DNA of 7,084 nt from Vibrio sp. UBA2441. GTDB lineage: Bacteria > Pseudomonadota > Gammaproteobacteria > Enterobacterales > Vibrionaceae. The translations under genes were made by a program, and so were the position numbers. Position 1 is the stretch's first letter. Each line of letters begins with the position of its first letter. The DNA lies in contig DDQN01000049.1 in the NCBI GenBank assembly GCA_002342685.1, positions 46,114 through 53,197 on the forward strand. The letters run 5' to 3'. The notes beneath the pieces are model-generated. The model made no database searches and was not told where the DNA came from. It saw nothing but the letters and a program-made list of their open reading frames with translations. Shown piece by piece: positions 1 to 5,844 of the stretch.

Positions 1-45
1 CATCATTCAAAGCATGATGAAGGCTTATACTTTCCACCGAATTAG

Positions 46-77
46 TGGAGCGACTCTATCAGAAAAACTGATGTCGC
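46..77 (-). other. tRNA-Gly-like hairpin remnant
   Basis: Read on the minus strand, this 32-base element begins with GCGACA and ends with GTCGCTCCA, the same ends as the intact tRNA-Gly 33 bp upstream. Everything between them (D arm, anticodon arm, T arm) is replaced by a short perfect hairpin, ATCAG-TTTTT-CTGAT, plus three unpaired bases. The result is a 5 bp outer stem (50-54 with 73-77) stacked on a 5 bp inner stem (58-62 with 68-72) with an encoded TCCA tail. I infer a collapsed second tRNA gene in the same transcript, possibly cut by the tRNA-processing enzymes. It cannot act as a normal tRNA because it has no anticodon arm. It could also be a fortuitous hairpin, but the shared ends make that less likely. 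Confidence 0.5.
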
Positions 78-110
78 AATCATCATCATAAATTTGATAA
101 TGATAAAATT

Positions 111-186
111 TGGAGCGACACATCGGGTTCGAACCGATGACCTCAACCTTGGCAAGGTTGCGCTCTACCAACTGAGCTAGTGTCGC
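111..186 (-). tRNA. tRNA-Gly (anticodon GCC)
   Basis: The 76-nt minus-strand sequence folds as a complete tRNA. It has a 7 bp acceptor stem (GCGACAC with GTGTCGC), a D arm of the GCTC-AGTTGGTA-GAGC type, an anticodon stem CAACC/GGTTG around the loop TTGCCAA, and a T arm with TTCGAAC. A discriminator U and the CCA end are encoded. The anticodon GCC lies at 151-153 (ggc on the plus strand) and reads glycine codons GGC and GGU. It lies downstream of orn on the same strand, as the glyVXY cluster does in E. coli, so further tRNA-Gly copies may lie to the left of the window. It is probably transcribed from the promoter at 221-248. Confidence 0.96.
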
Positions 187-220
187 ATACTGAATCGTCT
201 TTCGTCGTTCAGGGCTGCGA

Positions 221-248
221 ATTATAAGAGCATTTTTTTGTGATGCAA
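221..248 (-). promoter_or_regulatory. sigma-70 promoter of the tRNA-Gly gene
   Basis: On the minus strand the -35 box is TTGCAT (248-243) and the -10 box is a consensus TATAAT (226-221), with a 16 bp spacer. The bases after the -10 box (TCGCAGCCC) form the GC-rich discriminator typical of stringently controlled stable-RNA promoters. The expected transcript start is near 215, giving a leader of about 30 nt. Just upstream of the -35 box, at about 251-281, an almost pure A/T tract (eight A, then GA, then a run of T on the plus strand) sits where an UP element would contact the RNA polymerase alpha subunits. The rest of the space up to the orn stop holds no further feature I can support. Confidence 0.8.
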
Positions 249-347
249 GTTCTTATTAGAAAAAAAAGATTTTTTTTTACAATTAGACTAAAAAACAACC
301 AATCAACAATGCCAACCCTATTGAGTGGACAAAAAACAAACAACTTA

Positions 348-893
348 TTATATGTTAAAGATATTTTCTCGATAATACTTAAGCTCACTAATAGAATCTC
401 GAATATCATCTAATGCTAAATGACTGCCTTTTTTCGAGAACCCATTTAACACTTCAGGCTTCCAGCGCAAAGTTAACTCTTTTAAGGTACTCACATCGAT
501 ATATCGATAATGGAAGTATTCTTCGAGTCTTGGCATGTGCTTATATAAAAATCGACGATCCTGACCTATGCTATTTCCACAAATTGGGGACTTACCTTTA
601 GGCACCCACTTTTCCAGAAAAGTGATCGTCTGCTCTATGGCTTCTTCTTCATCAATCGTGCTGGCCTTAACTCTCTTAACCAAACCACTTCCTGTATGAG
701 TCGTAGTACACCACTCATCCATTTTATCTAATTCATCATCTGACTGATGAATCGCCAATGTAGGTCCTTCAGCAAGAATATTTAACTCGCTATCGGTCAC
801 AATCGTAGCGATTTCAATGATCTTGTGCTGTTCCGGGTCTAAGCCCGTCATCTCAAGATCGACCCAAATCAAATTTTGATCACTGAATGACAT
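348..893 (-). CDS. orn: oligoribonuclease
   Basis: Orn is a 3'-5' exoribonuclease that degrades 2-5 nt RNAs, chiefly dinucleotides and pGpG from c-di-GMP breakdown, to mononucleotides in the cytoplasm. With the start at 893 the protein is 181 aa, the same length as E. coli Orn, and begins MSFSDQNLIWVDLEMTG. The DEDDh exonuclease residues are all present: D12 and E14 in WVDLEMTG, D112 in GQDRRF, and H158 with D163 in HLALDD. The ATG at 956 would add 21 residues that do not look like the family N-terminus, so I prefer 893. Its ribosome site is weak (AGG at 906-904, 10 nt upstream). The gene is divergent from rsgA and lies upstream of tRNA-Gly, as in E. coli. I see no clear intrinsic terminator after it. 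Confidence 0.96.
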   Translation of the reverse strand: MSFSDQNLIWVDLEMTGLDPEQHKIIEIATIVTDSELNILAEGPTLAIHQSDDELDKMDEWCTTTHTGSGLVKRVKASTIDEEEAIEQTITFLEKWVPKGKSPICGNSIGQDRRFLYKHMPRLEEYFHYRYIDVSTLKELTLRWKPEVLNGFSKKGSHLALDDIRDSISELKYYRENIFNI

Positions 894-943
894 TGATGAA
901 TTGCCTATTTTGTCTTTAAAAAAGGTATGATACCTGTCCGAAG

Positions 944-976
944 ATGAAACGACCATAGGGTATGTTAACGTTTCAT
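944..976. promoter_or_regulatory. inverted repeat between orn and rsgA
   Basis: ATGAAACG (944-951) and CGTTTCAT (969-976) form a perfect 8 bp inverted repeat with a 17 bp centre, in the 132 bp between the divergent starts of orn and rsgA. A second palindrome, GGTAT-G-ATACC, lies at 924-934 and overlaps a possible -10 box of either gene (TATGAT on plus, TATCAT on minus). No good -35 box matches either one. The arrangement could be an operator shared by both genes, but I recognise no regulator for it, and repeats this short can arise by chance. Confidence 0.3.
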
Positions 977-1025
977 GATTTTACCTTCACCTAATTAACT
1001 AGCCTTAACAAGGCAAAGTGAGATT

Positions 1026-2081
1026 GTGGCAAAAAAGAAAAAATTGACAAAAGGTCAGGTGCGACGAGTTCGTACTAATCAAAGCAAAAGACTAAAGCAA
1101 GAAGATACTGTCCAATGGGATGAAGAAATGCTGGGCGCGACAAAGAGCGGTCTTGTTATTACTCGTTTTGGACAGCATGCTGACATTGAAGACATGGAAA
1201 CCCATGAGATTCACCGCTGCAATTTACGGCGCGGAATTGAAAGTTTAGTTTCCGGTGATCGGGTTATCTGGCGTGCTGGGCTTGAATCCATGGCAGGTAT
1301 TTCTGGTGTGGTTGAAGCTGTTGAGCCAAGAACTTCGATGCTCACTCGTCCTGACTACTATGACGGACTTAAACCCGTAGCTGCCAATATCGACCAAATG
1401 GTCATTGTCTCTTCAGTACTACCTGAATTATCACTGAATATAATAGATCGCTACCTAATAGCGTCCGAAACGCTGCATATTGCACCACTTATCGTACTAA
1501 ATAAGGTTGATCTGCTTAAAGAAGAACAATTAACTGACTACCAGAAACAACTCTCTATCTATGAAAAAATAGGCTATCAGGTTTTGTTTGTTAGTAAGGA
1601 GTCAGGATATGGTATCGAAGCTCTAGAAGCAGAACTCAAAGACAAGATGAATATTTTTGTTGGTCAGTCTGGAGTGGGTAAATCTAGCTTGGTTAATGCT
1701 TTACTGCCTGAAGTTGATGTTGAAGAAGGTGCTGTATCCGAAAACTCTGGGCTAGGTCAGCATACAACAACAGCAGCACGGCTTTATCATTTTTCTACTG
1801 GCGGCGATCTCATAGACTCTCCAGGAATCCGTGAGTTTGGCTTATGGCATTTAGAGCAAGAAGAAGTCACAGAAGCCTTTATTGAATTCAGACCTTATCT
1901 AGGGGGATGCAAATTTAGAGATTGTAAACATCTTGATGATCCAGGTTGCGTTCTTCGCGAAGCGGCAGAAAACGATGATATATCTTTAACTCGCTTTGAA
2001 AGCTATCACAGAATCATCGATAGCATGGGTGAAAATAAAGCGAACCGACAATATTCACGTAATAAAAAGGCTGATTTTTAG
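1026..2081 (+). CDS. rsgA: small ribosomal subunit biogenesis GTPase RsgA
   Basis: RsgA (YjeQ) is a circularly permuted GTPase that binds the 30S subunit late in assembly, checks the decoding centre and releases RbfA. The 351-aa protein has a basic N-terminus (MAKKKK) and an OB-fold at about residues 40-100. The GTPase motifs come in permuted order: G4 NKVD (159-162), then G1/P-loop GQSGVGKS (213-220), the QHTTT switch (245-249) and G3 DSPG (264-267). The C-terminal zinc knuckle is C295, C300, H302 and C308. Length and sequence match E. coli RsgA (350 aa). The start is GTG with a poor Shine-Dalgarno sequence (AGTGAG only 3 nt away, AGG 12 nt away), but the N-terminus fits the family and no nearby in-frame ATG exists. 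It is followed after 25 bp by psd and is probably co-transcribed. Confidence 0.96.
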   Translation: MAKKKKLTKGQVRRVRTNQSKRLKQEDTVQWDEEMLGATKSGLVITRFGQHADIEDMETHEIHRCNLRRGIESLVSGDRVIWRAGLESMAGISGVVEAVEPRTSMLTRPDYYDGLKPVAANIDQMVIVSSVLPELSLNIIDRYLIASETLHIAPLIVLNKVDLLKEEQLTDYQKQLSIYEKIGYQVLFVSKESGYGIEALEAELKDKMNIFVGQSGVGKSSLVNALLPEVDVEEGAVSENSGLGQHTTTAARLYHFSTGGDLIDSPGIREFGLWHLEQEEVTEAFIEFRPYLGGCKFRDCKHLDDPGCVLREAAENDDISLTRFESYHRIIDSMGENKANRQYSRNKKADF

Positions 2082-2106
2082 CCAACAAAGAGCAAACGAC
2101 ATTATT

Positions 2107-2973
2107 ATGAATCTATCAGATAAAATAAAAATTTGGTTCCAAGTCTGGGCACCAAAACATGCCATCACTCGACTTGTAGGTCTAATAGCATCGGCTAGAT
2201 TAGGCGGGGTTACTACTGCAATCATTCGTCTGTTTATCAAACAATACAAAATTAATATGGGCGAAGCACTTCACTCGGATCCTGCTCACTTCAAAAGCTT
2301 TAACGATTTTTTTGTTCGTGAACTTGAAGAAGGAGCAAGACCGTTAACAGAAGATGACTCGGTGATCACACATCCCGCAGATGCTTGCGTTAGTCAGTAC
2401 GGTGCCATTGAAAATGGTCAGTTGATCCAGGCAAAAGGCCACCAATACTCTGCTCAAGAGTTATTGGGCGGCGATGCAGCACTGTATAATGAATTTAAAG
2501 ATGGCGATTTCGCTACGCTTTACCTATCTCCAAAAGATTACCACCGAGTACATATGCCTTGTGACGGAATACTTCGCCAGATGATTTATGTTCCTGGTGA
2601 CCTCTATTCAGTAAATCCGCTCACCGCCGAAAATATTCCCAACCTATTTGCTCGTAACGAGCGCGTTGTCTGTATATTTGATACTGAATTTGGCCCTATG
2701 GCTCAGATTCTCGTTGGTGCCACCATTGTTGGCAGTATTGAATTGATTTGGGCTGGAACAGTAACTCCTCCTAGAGGAAATACTGTATACCATTGGGATT
2801 ATCCTGCAGAAGGTAACAACTCCGTTATTCTGAAGAAAGGTGAAGAGATGGGCCGATTCAAGCTTGGTTCAACGGTAATAAATCTATTTGCCAAAGATAA
2901 AGTCAGCTTTGACGATACTATGGAGAATGGCGTACCAACGGTACTAGGCACACCATACGCGCAAGTTAAATAA
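2107..2973 (+). CDS. psd: phosphatidylserine decarboxylase proenzyme
   Basis: Psd is a membrane-bound, pyruvoyl-dependent enzyme that converts phosphatidylserine to phosphatidylethanolamine, the last step of PE synthesis. The 288-aa proenzyme carries the LGST self-cleavage motif. Cutting between G254 and S255 would yield the beta chain (1-254) and a short alpha chain whose S255 becomes the pyruvoyl group. The other catalytic residues of the family are visible as D92 (in PADA) and H149 (in YHRVHMP). The chosen ATG gives an N-terminus like E. coli Psd. The reading frame runs 37 codons further upstream, but that part overlaps rsgA and is not conserved. The E. coli protein has a C-terminal tail of about 30 residues that is absent here, and the chain ends soon after the catalytic core. 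The gene follows rsgA by 25 bp, as in E. coli. Confidence 0.96.
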   Translation: MNLSDKIKIWFQVWAPKHAITRLVGLIASARLGGVTTAIIRLFIKQYKINMGEALHSDPAHFKSFNDFFVRELEEGARPLTEDDSVITHPADACVSQYGAIENGQLIQAKGHQYSAQELLGGDAALYNEFKDGDFATLYLSPKDYHRVHMPCDGILRQMIYVPGDLYSVNPLTAENIPNLFARNERVVCIFDTEFGPMAQILVGATIVGSIELIWAGTVTPPRGNTVYHWDYPAEGNNSVILKKGEEMGRFKLGSTVINLFAKDKVSFDDTMENGVPTVLGTPYAQVK

Positions 2974-2979
2974 ACTAAC

Positions 2980-3014
2980 GGTTACCGGTTACCGATTACT
3001 GGTGACCGGTTCTC
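2980..3014 (+). repeat. degenerate GGTTACC heptamer array after psd
   Basis: Five 7-bp units begin 6 bp after the psd stop: GGTTACC, GGTTACC, GATTACT, GGTGACC and GGTTCTC. Part of the array is also an inverted repeat: ACCGGTTACC (2984-2993) pairs with GGTGACCGGT (3001-3010) to give a 10 bp stem with one G-U pair and a 7-nt loop. Shifted by one base the units read CGGTTAC/TGGTGAC, close to the GGGTTAT/GGGTGAT and GGGTTAC/GGGCTAC units of the two arrays at 5676-5738 and 5784-5839. No coding function is apparent. Confidence 0.8.
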
Positions 3015-3100
3015 CCCTCCTCCCCCATTTCTTGACCAATAACAAATCACTGATAAATAAATCCTTTCTTATCCTCAAAACACCATACTGATCTTAGTAA
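2984..3100 (+). terminator. possible hairpin/Rho-type end of the rsgA-psd transcript
   Basis: After the strong hairpin at 2984-3010 the RNA runs into a C-rich, nearly G-free stretch (a CT-rich block at 3011-3027, then only about four G up to 3100). There is no U-run directly after the stem, so it is not a standard intrinsic terminator. A structured 3' end followed by a C-over-G region is what Rho loading sites look like, so Rho-dependent termination is a reasonable inference only. The remaining bases up to the next gene contain weak promoter-like boxes (for example TTGACC at 3032-3037), none convincing. Confidence 0.3.
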
Positions 3101-3230
3101 CAAAAATTTGCTTACTTTATGCTAGCTTACAGACTATTTTTTAAACTTTAGACCTTCAGCAAATGACTTATCCAAAACACTAAAACTGCGATAAATGCTG
3201 TCCGGTATTTATAATGAGGTTGTGCGTACG

Positions 3231-4652
3231 ATGATAATGAAAAAAATCAATTTAGGAACGTTGATAAAACTTTTGATTTGCTTTGCCATTCCATCCTTTG
3301 TTCTTATGATGCCTATTGATGCTATTCCCATTGATGATCTCACTTTAATTCAGCATCGATTACTTGCCATATTCTTACTCGCAGCATTGCTTTGGGTTTT
3401 AGAACCAGTTCCAGTTTTTGCCACCTCTATTCTCATCATTGCCTTAGAATTAATCATGATTTCGAATAAGGGATTGCACTTATTCAGAACGCCGCCAGCC
3501 GGACATGAGTTGGGTGATTTAATGAAATACACTGACATATTCAGTGCTTTTTCTTCACCTATCATTATTTTATTTATGGGTGGGTTTGCACTCGCCATTG
3601 CCGCCTCTAAATACGAACTTGATAACAACCTTGCCAGAGTTTTGCTTAAACCATTCGGTAAGCAACCACGTTTTATTATGCTTGGCCTGATGTTGATTAC
3701 CGCCGTATTCTCGATGTTCATGTCCAATACTGCGACAACAGTGATGATGCTTGCCTTACTGGGCCCCATAGTTGCGTCAGCACCTAAAGGGGATTTAGGC
3801 ATTAAAGCTTTGGTACTCTGTATTCCAATTGCCGCCAATACCGGGGGGATTGCAACGCCGATAGGTACTCCCCCCAACGCCATTGCCCTCCAATATCTTA
3901 CTGGCGAAAACAATATCGACTTTTTGACATGGATGATGATGGGTTTGCCATTTGTCATCATACAATTAACGTTAGCCTGGTTTTTATTGCAAAAGCTTTT
4001 CCCATCGTCTCAAGATGAAATGATATTGAAATTAGAAGGGTCATTTAAAAAAAGTTGGCGAGCTATCGTGGTCTATATTACGTTTGCATCCACCATATTG
4101 CTTTGGATGACCACCAAGCTTCACGGCATGAACACCTACGTCGTTTCCATTATACCTCTTGCTGTATTTACACTTACCGGCATTATGGGCAAAGAAGAGC
4201 TGAAACAAATTAACTGGGATGTTCTCTGGTTAGTGGCCGGTGGTATCGCCATTGGTATTGGATTAGATAAAACAGGTCTGGCAGTAGCATTAGCGCACGC
4301 CATTGATTATCAGTCACTGTCGCCGTTTTCCGTTGTCATCACTCTATCTCTCGTTTGTTGGCTAATGGCTAACTTTATGTCCAATACTGCGACCGCTAAC
4401 TTACTGATGCCCATTGCAGCAGCCATAGGTGCATCAATGGAAAGCTTGTCCAGTATCGGTGGCATGCAAGGGTTATTGGTTGTCGTCGCCTTCTCTGCAT
4501 CACTCGGTATGATTCTACCAGTTTCAACACCGCCAAATTCGCTAGCCTACTCTACTGGATTTATAGAGAGTAAAGATATGGCGAAAACCGGAATTATTAT
4601 TGGCGTTATCGGCTTACTTATTGTCTACGCCGCTGCACTTATTATCACTTGA
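3231..4652 (+). CDS. SLC13/DASS family Na+-coupled di/tricarboxylate transporter (VcINDY-like)
   Basis: This 473-aa integral inner-membrane protein shows the two-fold internal repeat of the divalent anion:sodium symporter family. Each half has an SNT motif (FMSNTATT, SNT 165-167; FMSNTATAN, SNT 384-386) followed by a TPPN motif (213-216 and 433-436). In VcINDY these loops bind the dicarboxylate and Na+. The length and the N-terminus (KINLGTLIKLLICFAIPS) resemble VcINDY, so uptake of succinate, fumarate or malate driven by Na+ is likely but not proven. The start is uncertain. I chose the ATG at 3231 because TGAGG lies about 11 nt upstream. An in-frame ATG at 3195 adds 12 residues but has no Shine-Dalgarno, and the ATG at 3237 is also possible. 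An intrinsic terminator follows. The position near a probable frd operon fits C4-dicarboxylate metabolism, though it may be coincidence. Confidence 0.9.
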   Translation: MIMKKINLGTLIKLLICFAIPSFVLMMPIDAIPIDDLTLIQHRLLAIFLLAALLWVLEPVPVFATSILIIALELIMISNKGLHLFRTPPAGHELGDLMKYTDIFSAFSSPIIILFMGGFALAIAASKYELDNNLARVLLKPFGKQPRFIMLGLMLITAVFSMFMSNTATTVMMLALLGPIVASAPKGDLGIKALVLCIPIAANTGGIATPIGTPPNAIALQYLTGENNIDFLTWMMMGLPFVIIQLTLAWFLLQKLFPSSQDEMILKLEGSFKKSWRAIVVYITFASTILLWMTTKLHGMNTYVVSIIPLAVFTLTGIMGKEELKQINWDVLWLVAGGIAIGIGLDKTGLAVALAHAIDYQSLSPFSVVITLSLVCWLMANFMSNTATANLLMPIAAAIGASMESLSSIGGMQGLLVVVAFSASLGMILPVSTPPNSLAYSTGFIESKDMAKTGIIIGVIGLLIVYAAALIIT

Positions 4653-4676
4653 TATAGCGAGTAAGCTCATAGGTAC

Positions 4677-4707
4677 AAAGCACCTTCTTAGATAGGTGCT
4701 TTTTTTG
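4677..4707 (+). terminator. intrinsic terminator of the SLC13 gene
   Basis: A perfect 9 bp stem, AAAGCACCT (4677-4685) with AGGTGCTTT (4694-4702), closes an 8-nt loop and runs into a T-tract. It starts 24 bp after the stop codon, so it ends the transporter transcript. It also means the next gene probably has its own promoter. Confidence 0.92.
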
Positions 4708-4767
4708 TTTATAAAAAACATTACGCATTTTATTCACTTTAAGGCATAGTGATACTCAATTATTAAT

Positions 4768-4782
4768 TGAATATCATTATCA
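4768..4782. promoter_or_regulatory. Fur-box-like site before the DMT gene
   Basis: TGAATATCATTATCA matches the 7-1-7 Fur consensus TGATAATNATTATCA with a perfect right half and 5 of 7 bases in the left half. It ends 2 bp before the chosen ATG. It lies inside a larger imperfect palindrome (AGTGATA at 4748-4754 with TATCACT at 4778-4784, and CAATTA with TAATTG inside). Binding there would block transcription or ribosome access. The region is very A/T-rich, which raises the chance of a false match. Confidence 0.3.
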
Positions 4783-4784
4783 CT

Positions 4785-5672
4785 ATGTCTTATGAGTGGC
4801 TCGCACTCGCTGCCGCCTTTTTATGGGCGATTTCCAGTTTAGTTTCCGTTACCCCTGCCCGACATTTAGGATCTTTTGCCTATAGTCGATGGCGCATGGG
4901 TTGTACTGCCTTCATGCTATCTACGATGGCGCTGATTAATGGTGGTTGGTTTACAGTCTCATCAGTACACCTAACACCAATGATGTTGTCTGGTTTAATT
5001 GGTATTTTTATTGGTGATACAGCACTTTTCGCCTGCATGAACCGTATGGGACCAAGACAGGCAGGACTACTATTTTCCTGCCATGCCGTATTTTCTGCCA
5101 TTATTGGCTATTTCTTGTTTAGCGAAGTCATGCAAGGACTAGAGCTTTTAGGTGCTGTACTTGTTTTCTCAGGGGTACTTATCGCTATTTTTTTTGGTAA
5201 GAGAAAACAAGACCAACACGATTGGGAGTCAGTAAAAGGAAACGTCTGGATTGGTATTAGCCTAGGCTTGTTGGCAGCATTATGTCAGGCTCTTGGAGGG
5301 ATTATCGCTAAGCCAGTCATGCAAACGGCTGTAGATCCCATCGCAGCCTCCGCCATTCGAATGGTCACTGCATTTGCAGCCCACTCCGTTTTCAGGTTAA
5401 GTGGGGCTAAGCTCGCTAAACCAATCAAACCAATTACCCTGCGAATTTTTGGTATAACCGCCTTAAATGGGTTTCTTGCTATGGCCGTAGGTATGACATT
5501 GATTCTGTATGCGTTACGAGATGGCAATGTCGGAATGGTGGCACTTCTTTCTTCAACGACACCAATAATGGTTCTACCTATTTTATGGTTTTATATAAAA
5601 CAGCGCCCGAATAAATTTGCTTGGTTCGGTGCTTTTCTAGCGGTATTGGGAACAGGATTGATTGTGAGTTGA
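4785..5672 (+). CDS. EamA/DMT family transporter
   Basis: This 295-aa protein is almost wholly hydrophobic and fits ten transmembrane helices in two EamA repeats (about residues 5-137 and 153-294), the pattern of the drug/metabolite transporter superfamily. A basic, hydrophilic linker (GKRKQDQHDWESVKGN, about 138-153) separates the halves. Typical features are FLWAISSL in helix 1, a charged SRWRMG stretch before helix 2, and LLSSTTPIMVLPI in helix 9. The substrate cannot be told from sequence; relatives export amino acids or other metabolites. The start is the ATG at 4785, which gives a standard helix-1 N-terminus. A TTG at 4767 would add six residues, and neither start has a good Shine-Dalgarno. 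The gene is separated from the SLC13 gene by a terminator and converges on epmA. Confidence 0.85.
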   Translation: MSYEWLALAAAFLWAISSLVSVTPARHLGSFAYSRWRMGCTAFMLSTMALINGGWFTVSSVHLTPMMLSGLIGIFIGDTALFACMNRMGPRQAGLLFSCHAVFSAIIGYFLFSEVMQGLELLGAVLVFSGVLIAIFFGKRKQDQHDWESVKGNVWIGISLGLLAALCQALGGIIAKPVMQTAVDPIAASAIRMVTAFAAHSVFRLSGAKLAKPIKPITLRIFGITALNGFLAMAVGMTLILYALRDGNVGMVALLSSTTPIMVLPILWFYIKQRPNKFAWFGAFLAVLGTGLIVS

Positions 5673-5675
5673 GGC

Positions 5676-5738
5676 GATGGGTTATGGGTGATGGGTGATG
5701 GGTGATGGGTGATGGGTGATGGGTGATGGGTGATGGGA
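5676..5738 (+). repeat. GATGGGT heptamer tandem array (9 units)
   Basis: Nine head-to-tail 7-bp units start 3 bp after the DMT gene stop. Unit 2 is TATGGGT, the last is GATGGGA, and the other seven are identical GATGGGT. GGG recurs exactly every 7 nt (5679, 5686, ... 5735), giving nine G-triplets with 4-nt loops on the strand that is also the DMT transcript. This meets the usual G-quadruplex pattern. Near-perfect units suggest recent slippage growth, so copy number may vary between strains. Confidence 0.95.
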
Positions 5739-5783
5739 ATTTAAAGCAACCTTATTAGCCGTCAAATAAATTCGCTCAATTGG

Positions 5784-5839
5784 CCCATACCCCGTAACCC
5801 GTAGCCCGTAGCCCGTAGCCCATACCCCGTAGCCTACAA
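5784..5839 (-). repeat. GGGCTAC-type heptamer tandem array after epmA
   Basis: Read on the minus strand from the epmA stop, the units are AGGCTAC, GGGGTAT, GGGCTAC three times, GGGTTAC, GGGGTAT and a final GGG. On the plus strand CCC recurs every 7 bp (5784 to 5826, seven runs). The G-rich strand is the epmA coding strand, and the array begins within about 5-10 bp of the epmA stop. It is more diverged than the 5676-5738 array. The A/T-rich bases between the two arrays (5739-5783) show nothing else, and the convergent region contains no ordinary intrinsic terminator. Confidence 0.93.
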
Positions 5840-5844
5840 ACCAA

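Noticed and set aside
1..19. CATCAT...ATGATG hairpin as terminator of the tRNA transcript
   Set aside because: The stem is 6 bp and reaches the window edge; no T-tract can be seen after it on the minus strand.
94..110. TTTGATAATGATAAAAT in the tRNA spacer as a Fur box
   Set aside because: Only one half-site fits; the other matches about 3 of 7, as expected in A/T-rich spacer DNA.
894..956. N-terminal extension of Orn to the ATG at 956
   Set aside because: The 21 extra residues do not resemble the family N-terminus, and the start at 893 gives exactly the family length.
1996..2106. N-terminal extension of Psd overlapping rsgA
   Set aside because: The extra 37 residues are a frame-shifted reading of the rsgA 3' end; the family N-terminus begins at 2107.
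2980..3014. Heptamer repeats as a CRISPR array
   Set aside because: The units are 7 bp with no spacers and no cas genes nearby; the same holds for the arrays at 5676-5839.
3350..3961. Open frame of 203 codons on the minus strand inside the SLC13 gene
   Set aside because: It is fully antisense to a well-supported transporter gene and shows no recognisable protein family; it is a shadow of the opposite frame.
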